Part shown: piece after piece, positions 42,307-51,140 of the stretch
How the letters are laid out: every line of letters begins with the position of its first letter
Position numbering within the stretch: position 1 is the first letter of the stretch
NCBI RefSeq assembly: GCF_001586165.1
Contig: NZ_CP014608.1
Location: 4,402,001-4,466,000 of the forward strand
Length of the DNA stretch: 64,000 nucleotides
Source: Obesumbacterium proteus
GTDB lineage: Bacteria > Pseudomonadota > Gammaproteobacteria > Enterobacterales > Enterobacteriaceae
Reading direction: 5' to 3'
The notes under the pieces: generated by a model
The model's database searches: none
What the model saw: the letters and a program-made list of their open reading frames with translations, nothing else
Told to the model about the DNA's origin: nothing
Program-made: the position numbers and the translations under genes

Positions 42307-43128
42307 ATGCACGGCGTCCCAGCCCAATTTATTGATGATAGAGATCGCGCCCAGTTTAAACACTTCACCCACTTGCCCGGCGTTGAGGTGTATCGCGCAC
42401 ATATTGAACATCATGAATTTGAGCCGCATACGCATGAGGCCTATGGTATTGGCGCGATTGAATATGGTGCCGAGCGTTTTCGCTATCGCGGTGTAAATCA
42501 CGTTGCGCCTGCGGACTCGTTGGTATTGATGAACCCAGACGAACTGCATACCGGCCAATCGGGTACCGAAGGTGGCTGGCGCTATCGCATGATTTATCTC
42601 ACGCCCGAAATTTTGGCTGAGGTGAGCGGCGAATCTGGCTGGTGGTTTAACGACGCGGTAAATCATCATCCTCAGTTTGCCCGAACTACCACTTCGCTGA
42701 TAAACGCCCTGTGGCAAAACGATGAACCCCTCGCGCAATCCAGCTTGCTGAGCGAACTGCTGGCATTAACGCGCCATTGGGCAAAAGCACCACAGACACT
42801 TAAACTTGATGCTCCACAGCGCTTTACGCTGGTCAAAGAGTATCTCCGCGCCCATTTAGATCAGCGCATGACGTTGCCCGAATTAGCGCAGTTGGTCGAT
42901 CTCAGCCCCTATCATTTTTTGCGCCAGTTTAAAGCGCAGTACCATGTCACTCCGCAGCAAATGCTGATGGCTTATCGGCTGTATGAAGCTAAGAGTCTGT
43001 TGACCCGAGGCTTACCGCCCGCTCAGGTCGCCGCCGCCGTTGGTCTTACCGATCAAGCCCATCTTACCCGTGCTTTTAACCGCTTTTACGGCGTCACCCC
43101 CGCCCGCTATCAAAAGCAGGTACGTTAA
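42307..43128 (+). CDS. AraC family transcriptional regulator
   Basis: A 273-residue regulator with an N-terminal cupin-type sensor domain (HHEFEPHTHEAYGIGAIEYG) and a C-terminal pair of AraC helix-turn-helix motifs (MTLPELAQLVDLSPYHFLRQ, AAVGLTDQAHLTRAFNRFYG). The start MHGVPAQFIDDRDR gives the family layout; the frame is open upstream through the dps terminator, which is not plausible. It is followed by a DMT-family permease on the same strand, its likely target. Effector unknown. Confidence 0.87.
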   Translation: MHGVPAQFIDDRDRAQFKHFTHLPGVEVYRAHIEHHEFEPHTHEAYGIGAIEYGAERFRYRGVNHVAPADSLVLMNPDELHTGQSGTEGGWRYRMIYLTPEILAEVSGESGWWFNDAVNHHPQFARTTTSLINALWQNDEPLAQSSLLSELLALTRHWAKAPQTLKLDAPQRFTLVKEYLRAHLDQRMTLPELAQLVDLSPYHFLRQFKAQYHVTPQQMLMAYRLYEAKSLLTRGLPPAQVAAAVGLTDQAHLTRAFNRFYGVTPARYQKQVR

Positions 43129-43226
43129 TTTTTCAGCTGTTTTTACCTAAACAGCAATCTGCTACAAGACGCTTTCCCCTTCACCTTCTAGACTTGCTGC
43201 ATAATCCCTTTGAAGAGTTAAGAAAG

Positions 43227-44201
43227 ATGTTAATAGGCGTGCTGTACGCGCTGACCGCAGGGTTGATGTGGGGGCTGATTTTCGTTGGGCCGCTCATCGT
43301 GCCGGAATACCCTGCCAGTTTGCAATCCGTCGGTCGCTATCTGGCCTTTGGCCTGATTGCGCTGCCGCTGGCGTGGCACGATCGCCACCGCCTACGTCAG
43401 CTGGTACGCAGCGATTGGATTGAAGCTCTGAAGCTCACCATCGTGGGAAATTTCATCTATTACCTATGCTTAGCCAGCGCGATCCAACGCACAGGCGCAC
43501 CGGTCAGCACCATGATTATTGGCACCTTACCGGTGGTGATTTCCGTAAGCGCGAACCTGAAATATAGCCATCGGGATGGAAAATTATCGTGGCGCCATCT
43601 GGCCCCCTCGCTGCTGTTAATTGCTATAGGGTTGGGATGCGTCAACGTGGCGGAGCTACAGAGCGCGCATGCTCCCGCTGATATGTTCCGTTACGTCACC
43701 GGTTTGATCTTGGCCTTCATCGGCGTGGTGTGCTGGACGTGGTATCCGATGCGCAACGCAAGCTGGCTACGCACGCATCCCGATAAAAGCCCGACTACAT
43801 GGGCCACCGCACAAGGATTAGTAACGCTACCGCTAGCGGTAGTGGGATATTTGCTGGTTTGGGGGCACTCCGCCATCACTGCCGATGCTTTTCCTATGCC
43901 GTTTGGCCCACGTCCGGCGGTATTTATTGGCCTCATGCTCACCATCGGTTTGCTGTGCTCATGGCTAGGAACGCTATGTTGGAATCAAGCCAGCCAACGC
44001 CTGCCAACCGCTAAAGTCGGGCCGTTGATCGTCTTTGAAACCCTTGCGGGCCTGAGCTATGCCTTTATCTGGCGACACGAATGGCCACCGCTGCTAACGC
44101 TGGCCGGTGTGGTGTGCTTGGTGATCGGCGTGATGAGCGCCATGAAAGTGAAACCCACGCCGGTGGTGATCGTTCCGTTGCAGACGTCAGGTGAGAGATA
44201 A
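43227..44201 (+). CDS. EamA/DMT family transporter
   Basis: A 324-residue inner membrane permease with ten hydrophobic helices in two EamA repeats (MLIGVLYALTAGLMWGLIF at the N-terminus, WLGTLCWNQASQRLPTAKVG in the second repeat). DMT proteins export amino acids, sugars or other metabolites; the substrate cannot be told here. ATG 43227 follows AAGAAAG; an ATG at 43194 is the alternative. It stands 98 bases after an AraC regulator that probably controls it. Confidence 0.83.
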   Translation: MLIGVLYALTAGLMWGLIFVGPLIVPEYPASLQSVGRYLAFGLIALPLAWHDRHRLRQLVRSDWIEALKLTIVGNFIYYLCLASAIQRTGAPVSTMIIGTLPVVISVSANLKYSHRDGKLSWRHLAPSLLLIAIGLGCVNVAELQSAHAPADMFRYVTGLILAFIGVVCWTWYPMRNASWLRTHPDKSPTTWATAQGLVTLPLAVVGYLLVWGHSAITADAFPMPFGPRPAVFIGLMLTIGLLCSWLGTLCWNQASQRLPTAKVGPLIVFETLAGLSYAFIWRHEWPPLLTLAGVVCLVIGVMSAMKVKPTPVVIVPLQTSGER

Positions 44202-44290
44202 TTTCTAAAGAATCCTATATCTGAGTGATTATTTTGCGGCTGCGTTTTTTGCCATTATGATGTCACTCACTTTTCTTAATAGGGCTCTCC

Positions 44291-44785
44291 ATGATTTGGT
44301 TAATGCTGGCAACGCTGGTGGTGGTATTTATTGTCGGCTTTCGGGTGTTGAACTCGGATGCGCGGCGTGCATCTCAGGCTCTGACGAAGCGGTTAAACAT
44401 TGAGCCGGTGTATGTTGAATCGATGCTGAGTCAGATGGGGAAAACGGCGGGGGGAGAGTTTATCAGCTACCTGCTGCAAGATAATGAGTCACATATGGGC
44501 AATGCTGCCGGTGTGTTGCTTATTTATCAGACATTTATCGTTGATGAATCAGACGAAAGCTTAACGTTTTGGCGCTCGGTTCTGCGCAAAGCCCATCTAC
44601 CCACTGAAATTACCCATAAACACGTGCGCTTGGCCCTAACATTTTTGCGTGAGCTTGAGCCAGACCCTAATGAAATGTCGGCTTATCGTCTGCGCTACAA
44701 CGCAAGATTCACGGCAATATCCCCAGAAGGCAGCGCGGCTAACAGCAACGTCTACTATATGGATGGCTCTTCAGAGCAAGATTAG
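44291..44785 (+). CDS. yicN: DUF1198 family protein, YicN-like
   Basis: A 164-residue protein strongly resembling E. coli YicN (DUF1198), of unknown function. It begins with one membrane helix (MIWLMLATLVVVFIVGFRVL), and the body keeps family stretches (YVESMLSQMGKTAGGEF, ESHMGNAAGVLLIYQ, VRLALTFLRELEPDPNE, YRLRYNARF). Probably anchored in the inner membrane with a cytoplasmic domain. The C-terminus is longer than in E. coli. Confidence 0.85.
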   Translation: MIWLMLATLVVVFIVGFRVLNSDARRASQALTKRLNIEPVYVESMLSQMGKTAGGEFISYLLQDNESHMGNAAGVLLIYQTFIVDESDESLTFWRSVLRKAHLPTEITHKHVRLALTFLRELEPDPNEMSAYRLRYNARFTAISPEGSAANSNVYYMDGSSEQD

Positions 44786-45023
44786 TTCGTTGCCGGCCAC
44801 AGAACCTCTCACGCTAATCTCATCAAAAATGTGGATGTGTAGCCATTTCCGTTATGCATCCTAAACCACATATATACAATGCGCATAAATTAGCCTGCGA
44901 ATAGTTATTTTTTATTTTAATTATCCGCGGGACTATCATGCATGTATACAGTCTGATAATGTGATCGTCTTAACGATTCATACGTTTGTACTGTCTCTAA
45001 TCCAATCAAATAACGACTCAAAA

Positions 45024-45785
45024 ATGCAAACTCATACTTCTGTTGAACAAGCCGCAGAGCCTGTTGCCACGCCATCGACATTTAAAGAAGGCGTCGTGGA
45101 TAGCCTGCCTATCGTGATTGGTTACTTTCCCGTCGCCTTTGCTTTCGGTTTAACCGCGGTAAAACTCGGGTTCTCTCCACTCGAGAGCATTTTCTTTTCC
45201 AGCGTCATCTATGCAGGTGCCAGCCAATTTGTGATCACCGCATTGCTCAGCGCGGGGATGTCGTTATGGGTTTCAGCACTCACCGTTATGGCGATGGATA
45301 TCCGCCATATTTTGTATGGCCCATCGCTACGCCACCGAATTATTACTCGAATGAGCCCAGGGAAAACCGCGCTGTGGGCATTTGGCCTAACGGATGAAGT
45401 GTTTGCGGCCGCCACCAGCAAGCTCATGCGCGATAATCGCCAGTGGAGTGAAAACTGGATGATCGGCATTGCGCTTTGCTCGTGGCTATCTTGGGTGATT
45501 GGTACCGCGGTGGGCGCTGTTTTCGGCAATGGCCCTCTGAAAGCCTATCCAGCCATTGAAGCGTCCCTCACCTTTATGCTACCCGCGCTGTTTTTAAGTT
45601 TCCTGTTGGCTTCCTTTAAACGTCAGCAGAGTTTTACGGTAGTTGCATCGATCGCCGCGTCTTTAGCCGCGCTGCTTATTTTCTCGATCCCTGCCTCCAT
45701 TTTGGCCGGTATCGCCGCAGGCTGCATTGCCTCATTATTTAGCCCTAAACCACAGCCAATCCCAGAGGTTTGCGATGATAAGTAA
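45024..45785 (+). CDS. ygaZ: AzlC family branched-chain amino acid exporter, large subunit YgaZ
   Basis: YgaZ with YgaH forms an L-valine exporter in E. coli. The 253-residue membrane protein has the AzlC marks IVIGYFPVAFAFGLTAVKLGF (in two parts) and YAGASQFVITALLSAG, plus AMDIRHILYGPSLR. ATG 45024 (MQTHTSVEQAAEP) is chosen; an earlier frame start at 44961 has no ribosome site. The gene order ygaZ-ygaH-mprA matches E. coli. Confidence 0.92.
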   Translation: MQTHTSVEQAAEPVATPSTFKEGVVDSLPIVIGYFPVAFAFGLTAVKLGFSPLESIFFSSVIYAGASQFVITALLSAGMSLWVSALTVMAMDIRHILYGPSLRHRIITRMSPGKTALWAFGLTDEVFAAATSKLMRDNRQWSENWMIGIALCSWLSWVIGTAVGAVFGNGPLKAYPAIEASLTFMLPALFLSFLLASFKRQQSFTVVASIAASLAALLIFSIPASILAGIAAGCIASLFSPKPQPIPEVCDDK

Positions 45786-46149
45786 TTTCTCTTTCAGCAG
45801 CCTCGCCATGGACTCAACGGTGGTCACCATCAGCTTAGTGGTGGGTGGAGCAAACTTTCTTTTTCGTTATCTGCCACTCCGGCTAGGTCGCGCACGCAAA
45901 AGCGATACGGCTAAGCAGGGTATTGTCGCCCTTCTCTTAGACAATATAGGCATCGCTTCAATTTGTGCATTGCTGGTGGTTTCCAGCACGCCCGAAATCT
46001 TGGCACAGCATGAACGCCTGATCCCCACCCTGTGTGGTTTTCTTGCTCTTGCACTGTGCTTCTACCGCACGCAAAGCATCATCATGTCAACATTGTCCGG
46101 CGCAGTAACCTTTGGGCTGGTTTTTAAGATGATGATGATGTTCACCTGA
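45775..46149 (+). CDS. ygaH: AzlD family branched-chain amino acid exporter, small subunit YgaH
   Basis: A 124-residue AzlD-like membrane protein with four helices (FLFRYLPLRLGR, IVALLLDNIGIASICALLVV, CGFLALALCFYRTQ). ATG 45775 overlaps the ygaZ stop by 11 bases and has GAGG upstream. It is the partner of YgaZ. Confidence 0.92.
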   Translation: MISNFSFSSLAMDSTVVTISLVVGGANFLFRYLPLRLGRARKSDTAKQGIVALLLDNIGIASICALLVVSSTPEILAQHERLIPTLCGFLALALCFYRTQSIIMSTLSGAVTFGLVFKMMMMFT

Positions 46150-46305
46150 TTTCGACTGAGTGATATTAACCAGTCAAACTATTTTTATGGATAATGTTTC
46201 TAACAGCAATTAATAACAATCACTGCTAATTATTTATGTGTTAGATTATTTACATTATTAATCCCTGTAGTTACTATACCGCCCGAAACTAATGAGGTTA
46301 CACCC

Positions 46306-46824
46306 ATGTCAAGTTCTATAGCTCATATTGAGGAAATGCTGAAGCAACGCGCGCTCCGTCAGAAAGACTTCCCTTATCAAGAAATTTTACTGACGCGTTT
46401 GTGCATGCACATGCAAAGCAAATTGTTGGAAAATCGCAACAAAATGCTAAAAGAACAAGGGATTAACGAAACACTGTTCATGGCTCTGATCACGCTGGAT
46501 GCGCAAGAGAGCAAAAGTATTCAGCCATCTGAACTGAGCGCGGCGTTAGGCTCATCACGTACCAATGCAACCCGCATTGCCGATGAGTTAGAAAAACGCG
46601 GCTGGATCGAACGTAAAGAAAGCGACAGCGACCGCCGTTGCCTGCATTTACACCTTACCGAAGCCGGTGAGGCGTTCCTCGGGGAAATTATTCCTCCGCA
46701 GCACAAATGCCTGCATTTCTTATGGTCTACTCTGAGTGCGGACGAGCAACAACAGCTCGAAACCTTAACGCGCAAGCTGCTGGGTCGCATCGAAGAAATG
46801 GAACAATCTGGCCTAACGCAGTAA
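46306..46824 (+). CDS. mprA: MarR-type repressor MprA (EmrR)
   Basis: The 172-residue repressor of the emr multidrug operon. The winged helix occupies the middle (IQPSELSAALGSSRTNATRI, DELEKRGWIERKES, DRRCLHLHLTEAG), and the N-terminus MSSSIAHIEEMLKQRA resembles E. coli MprA. Uncouplers and phenolic drugs relieve repression by the E. coli protein. GAGG precedes the ATG. In E. coli emrA follows; here an outer-membrane-factor gene lies between. Confidence 0.94.
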   Translation: MSSSIAHIEEMLKQRALRQKDFPYQEILLTRLCMHMQSKLLENRNKMLKEQGINETLFMALITLDAQESKSIQPSELSAALGSSRTNATRIADELEKRGWIERKESDSDRRCLHLHLTEAGEAFLGEIIPPQHKCLHFLWSTLSADEQQQLETLTRKLLGRIEEMEQSGLTQ

Positions 46825-46858
46825 TCGCGCGCGCCATCTCAATCGTCAGGTATTAACC

Positions 46859-48316
46859 ATGCAATTCCCTATTCGTAGGCAAATGACTGTGCTCGCTACG
46901 ATGCTTCTGCTTGCGGGCTGCGCATCAACTAATAATATTGAACCGCAGTCTTCACTGCTGAACTCACAGCAATTGCAGTTATCTACGTCGACGAACACCG
47001 CCAAGGCGGTGAGTATTAACTGGTGGACGGCAGCCAACGACGCGCAGCTTAATGCGTTGATGACCGACGCCCTGAAAAATGCGCCGACGCTGAAACAGGC
47101 GGCGGCGCGCGTGCGTGAAGCCGAGAACGCGGTAGGCATGGCGAACTCGGCCAACGGCCCTAATTTGGATTTAACCGCCAACAGCCGCCGCGATCGTTTC
47201 TCCAAGAACACGATCCAGCCTCTGGCGCCTAACGTACCGAATCCACAGCCGCTGTATGAAACCACCAATAATTTGGGCTTGAGCTTTAGCTATGAGTTTG
47301 ACTGGTGGGGGAAATATCGCAATCAGGTGAATGCCGCAAAAGCTCAGGTGAATGCCGCTCACGCTGAACAACAGCAAACGGCGTTATCTCTGACATCTGC
47401 CATTGCGTCTGCGTATTATCAGTTGCAAAGCGACTATGCGATGCAGGATTTGCTCAATAAGCAGATCCAATCCTATCAAGCATTGGCTGAAATCAATGAG
47501 CAGCAATACAACGCGGGCGTCATCGGTATTGAAGTGTGGCAACAGTCGCAGGCACAGGTTGATATCAACCGCCAGCTCGTGACACAAATCCAGACGCAGA
47601 TTGATTTGCTGTCTCATCAAATTGCCGCATTAACGGGCAAAAGCGCCGCAGGAAAATCCAATCTCCAGCGCGTTACCTTACCGGATAGCAATCTGCTCAC
47701 GCCACCCACTGAGTTGACCATCAACTTACTGGGTCAACGCCCAGATATCACGGCTCAGCGTGAGTTAGTCGAATCGTATGAACAAAGCGTTCAGGCGGCG
47801 CGTAAAGACTTCTACCCGAGCGTATCCATCAGTGGTTTTGCCGGTTTTACCACCGCCAACTTCAAAGGCACCAATCCCACTTTGCTTGAGGCCGCGAGTA
47901 AAGCATGGAATTTAGCGCCAGCAATTTCGCTGCCCATCTTCCACGCCGGTGCGCTACAGAGCAAATTAGGTGAAGAATCAGCGCTATACGATCAGGCGGT
48001 AGAATCTTATAACCAGACTATCCTTAGTGCAGTTCAGGATGCGGCTGATGCGATTACACAGCAACAAAGCGCGAACCAAATGTATCAGCAGGCACAGGGC
48101 GCTTCGCAGTCTACGGGGCAGGTTTACCGTGTTGCACAGGCTCAGTACCAAAGCGGGCTGACAGGACGTCTTCCTATGCTCAACAGCGAAACTCAACTGT
48201 TACAACAGCAACAGGCAGAATTGAATGCCAAAAATAATCTGTTGCAGGCAAAAATTGGACTTATTCGTTCACTTGGCGGCGGCTACCAAGCCCCGGCCGT
48301 GAATTCAAAAGCATAA
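46859..48316 (+). CDS. NodT-family outer membrane efflux lipoprotein
   Basis: A 485-residue TolC-like outer membrane channel of the lipid-anchored NodT/OprM branch. Lipobox LLAGC (Cys21) follows a signal peptide; the duplicated OEP repeats show SYEFDWWGKYRNQVNAAKAQ, LLGQRPDITAQRELVES and RKDFYPSVSISGFAG. It would be the exit duct for the EmrAB pump encoded next to it. E. coli EmrAB uses TolC from elsewhere and has no such gene here, so this operon encodes a full tripartite system. Confidence 0.92.
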   Translation: MQFPIRRQMTVLATMLLLAGCASTNNIEPQSSLLNSQQLQLSTSTNTAKAVSINWWTAANDAQLNALMTDALKNAPTLKQAAARVREAENAVGMANSANGPNLDLTANSRRDRFSKNTIQPLAPNVPNPQPLYETTNNLGLSFSYEFDWWGKYRNQVNAAKAQVNAAHAEQQQTALSLTSAIASAYYQLQSDYAMQDLLNKQIQSYQALAEINEQQYNAGVIGIEVWQQSQAQVDINRQLVTQIQTQIDLLSHQIAALTGKSAAGKSNLQRVTLPDSNLLTPPTELTINLLGQRPDITAQRELVESYEQSVQAARKDFYPSVSISGFAGFTTANFKGTNPTLLEAASKAWNLAPAISLPIFHAGALQSKLGEESALYDQAVESYNQTILSAVQDAADAITQQQSANQMYQQAQGASQSTGQVYRVAQAQYQSGLTGRLPMLNSETQLLQQQQAELNAKNNLLQAKIGLIRSLGGGYQAPAVNSKA

Positions 48317-48340
48317 TATTTTAGTAAGGCGGAGATACAC

Positions 48341-49516
48341 ATGAGCGAAAGCGTGGCAGCTCAAACCACTCAGCAGCAACCTTCGAACAAAAAGAGACAG
48401 CGCAAAACGTGGCTCACGATTTTGACCGTCATTTTTGTTGTTATTGGCATTGCCTATTTGGCTTATTGGTTCCTCGTTCTACGTCATCATCAAGAAACTG
48501 ACGATGCGTATGTCACTGGTAATCAGGTGCAGATTAACGCACAGGTTTCCGGCAGCGTAACCAAGGTTTATTTCGACGGAACCGATCTGGTGAAAGCAGG
48601 TGATATTTTGGTTACGCTCGATCGTACCGATGCCGAGCAGGCGTATGAAAAAGCCAAAACCGCGCTGGCAAACAGCGTGCGACAAACCCACCAGCTGATT
48701 ATTAATAGCAAACAGTATCAAGCTAACATTCAGCTGCGTAAAACCGAGCTCAATAAAGCGACTGATGACTATAAACGTCGTCAGGTATTAGGCAGCGTTA
48801 ACGCCATTGGCCGTGAAGAATTGCAGCACGCGCAAGACGCCGTTGAAAGTGCGAAAGCCGCATTAGACGTCGCCGTTCAGCAATACAACGCCAATCAGGC
48901 ATTGATTCTAAATACGCCGTTAGAAAAACAACCAGCCATTCAACAGGCTGCAGCACAGGTTCGTGATGCATGGCTGGCACTGGAGCGTACTCAGATTCGT
49001 AGCCCTATCACCGGTTATGTATCACGCCGCAGTGTTCAAGTGGGCGCTCAAATCACGCCGAGCACCCCGCTGATGGCAGTTGTGCCGGATAACCAGCTGT
49101 GGATCGATGCCAACTTTAAAGAAACCCAGTTAGCCGGTATGCGTATTGGTCAATCGGCTACCGTCGTGAGCGATATGTACGGTGACGACGTGGTTTATAA
49201 AGGTAAAGTCGTCGGTTTAGATATGGGGACCGGCAGCGCGTTCTCACTCCTGCCAGCTCAGAACGCAACCGGCAACTGGATCAAAGTGGTTCAGCGTTTG
49301 CCTGTGCGTATTGAGCTTGATGCGAAACAGATTGCAGAGCATCCGCTACGTATCGGCTTGTCTACGCTGGTGACGGTGGATACCGCGAATGCCGACGGTT
49401 TAGTTCTGGCAAATACTGTACGCAAAACGCCTGCATACGAAAGTAATGTCCTGACGTTGAATCTGGATCCGGTAAATCAGGTCATTGCCGAGATCATTCA
49501 GGCTAACGCAAGCTAA
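48341..49516 (+). CDS. emrA: Multidrug efflux periplasmic adaptor EmrA
   Basis: A 391-residue membrane fusion protein: one N-terminal helix (residues about 25-48), a biotinyl-lipoyl half motif (NAQVSGSVTKVYFDG), a long coiled-coil hairpin (about 95-205), the second lipoyl half (RTQIRSPITGYVSRRSVQVG) and a beta-barrel (LWIDANFKETQLAGMRIGQ). Length equals E. coli EmrA. It links EmrB with the outer membrane channel. Confidence 0.95.
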   Translation: MSESVAAQTTQQQPSNKKRQRKTWLTILTVIFVVIGIAYLAYWFLVLRHHQETDDAYVTGNQVQINAQVSGSVTKVYFDGTDLVKAGDILVTLDRTDAEQAYEKAKTALANSVRQTHQLIINSKQYQANIQLRKTELNKATDDYKRRQVLGSVNAIGREELQHAQDAVESAKAALDVAVQQYNANQALILNTPLEKQPAIQQAAAQVRDAWLALERTQIRSPITGYVSRRSVQVGAQITPSTPLMAVVPDNQLWIDANFKETQLAGMRIGQSATVVSDMYGDDVVYKGKVVGLDMGTGSAFSLLPAQNATGNWIKVVQRLPVRIELDAKQIAEHPLRIGLSTLVTVDTANADGLVLANTVRKTPAYESNVLTLNLDPVNQVIAEIIQANAS

Positions 49517-49533
49517 AAACGGCAGAGGTTAAC

Positions 49534-51069
49534 GTGCAACAAAAACCGCTTGAGGGCGCACGGCTTGCATGGATGACGGTGGCGCTAGCAATGGCCACCT
49601 TTATGCAGGTTCTGGACTCGACGATCGCCAACGTGGCGATCCCGACGATCTCCGGGAATCTGGGTGCATCTAACTCGCAGGGAACCTGGGTGATCACATC
49701 ATTCGGGGTGGCAAACGCCATCTCGATCCCGATCACCGGCTGGCTAGCAAAACGCTTCGGGGAAGTTCGCTTATTCCTGTGGTCGACGATCCTGTTTGCC
49801 GCCGCGTCTTGGCTATGTGGGATTTCATCCAGTCTGGAAATGCTGATCTTCTTCCGCGTTTTGCAGGGGATTGTCGCAGGCCCGCTTATCCCGCTGTCAC
49901 AAAGTCTCTTGCTCAGTAACTACCCGCCAGCGAAGCGAAGTATGGCGTTGGCGATGTGGTCAATGACCGTGATCGTCGCGCCGATTTGCGGACCGATTTT
50001 GGGTGGTTATATCAGTGATAACTATCACTGGGGCTGGATCTTCTTTATCAACGTCCCGCTAGGGATTGCCGTTGCGCTGGTCGCGATGTCTACGTTGAAA
50101 GGACGTGAAACCAAAACTGAGATCAAACCTATCGATACGGTGGGGCTAGTACTTCTGGCACTTGGTGTGGGCTGTCTACAGGTCATGCTGGATAAAGGTA
50201 AAGAGCTCGATTGGTTCAACTCCACCGAGATCATTGTGCTGACGGTTGTCGCCGTGGTAGCGCTGTGCTTCTTGCTGGTCTGGGAGCTTACCGATGACCA
50301 TCCGGTCGTCGATCTGTCGCTCTTTAAGATGCGAAACTTTACCATCGGCGTGCTGTGTATCAGCTTGGCCTATATGCTCTACTTTGGCGCCATCGTTTTG
50401 CTGCCTCAGCTACTGCAAGAGGTCTATGGGTATACCGCAACGTGGGCCGGTTTGGCATCTGCACCCGTCGGTTTGATTCCGGTACTGCTTTCGCCAATCA
50501 TTGGTAAGTTTGCGCCGAAACTGGATATGCGCCGCCTAGTGACGTTCAGCTTCATTATGTATGCAGTATGTTTCTACTGGCGTGCTTATACCTTCGAACC
50601 CGGCATGGACTTTGGCGCATCCGCGTGGCCGCAGTTTATTCAGGGCTTCGCCGTGGCGTGCTTCTTTATGCCACTGACCACCATCAGCCTTTCTGGTCTT
50701 CCACCAGAGCGTCTAGCGGCGGCTTCGAGCCTGAGTAACTTCTGCCGTACATTGGCGGGTTCTATCGGCACATCGATTACCACGACGCTATGGACGCGCC
50801 GCGAAGCGCTGCACCATTCACAGCTGACGGAATCGGTGAACCCTTACAATCCAATAGCGCAGCAGACATACAGTGAATTGGAAAAGCTGGGCATGAGCAG
50901 CAAGCAAGCATCAGCCTACTTGGCGAACGAGATTACCGCGCAAGGCCTGATTATTTCGGCTAACGAGATATTCTGGATTTCTGCGGGCGTATTCCTCGCC
51001 CTGCTGGTACTGATTTGGTTTGCTCGTCCACCGTTCTCAACCGCCGGTGGCGGTGGTGGCGCGCACTAA
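49534..51069 (+). CDS. emrB: Multidrug efflux MFS transporter EmrB (DHA2 family)
   Basis: A 511-residue, 14-helix proton-driven drug exporter. Marks are LDSTIANVAIPTISGNLGAS in helix 1, GWLAKRFGEVRLFL (motif A), and the motif C region IVAPICGPILGGYISDNYHWGW (in parts). It starts at GTG with GAGG 7 bases upstream and follows emrA by 17 bases. It ends with a glycine-rich tail, and a strong terminator follows. Confidence 0.96.
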   Translation: MQQKPLEGARLAWMTVALAMATFMQVLDSTIANVAIPTISGNLGASNSQGTWVITSFGVANAISIPITGWLAKRFGEVRLFLWSTILFAAASWLCGISSSLEMLIFFRVLQGIVAGPLIPLSQSLLLSNYPPAKRSMALAMWSMTVIVAPICGPILGGYISDNYHWGWIFFINVPLGIAVALVAMSTLKGRETKTEIKPIDTVGLVLLALGVGCLQVMLDKGKELDWFNSTEIIVLTVVAVVALCFLLVWELTDDHPVVDLSLFKMRNFTIGVLCISLAYMLYFGAIVLLPQLLQEVYGYTATWAGLASAPVGLIPVLLSPIIGKFAPKLDMRRLVTFSFIMYAVCFYWRAYTFEPGMDFGASAWPQFIQGFAVACFFMPLTTISLSGLPPERLAAASSLSNFCRTLAGSIGTSITTTLWTRREALHHSQLTESVNPYNPIAQQTYSELEKLGMSSKQASAYLANEITAQGLIISANEIFWISAGVFLALLVLIWFARPPFSTAGGGGGAH

Positions 51070-51094
51070 AACGCCAACGCTCGATTTCAGATAT

Positions 51095-51122
51095 AAAAAA
51101 GCCGCCCTTAGGCGGCTTTTTC
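51095..51122. terminator. Bidirectional terminator between emrB and degP
   Basis: AAAAAAGCCGCC pairs with GGCGGCTTTTTT around CTTA. It serves the convergent emr operon and degP. Confidence 0.92.
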
Positions 51123-51140
51123 TTACATACTTTTTAACGA

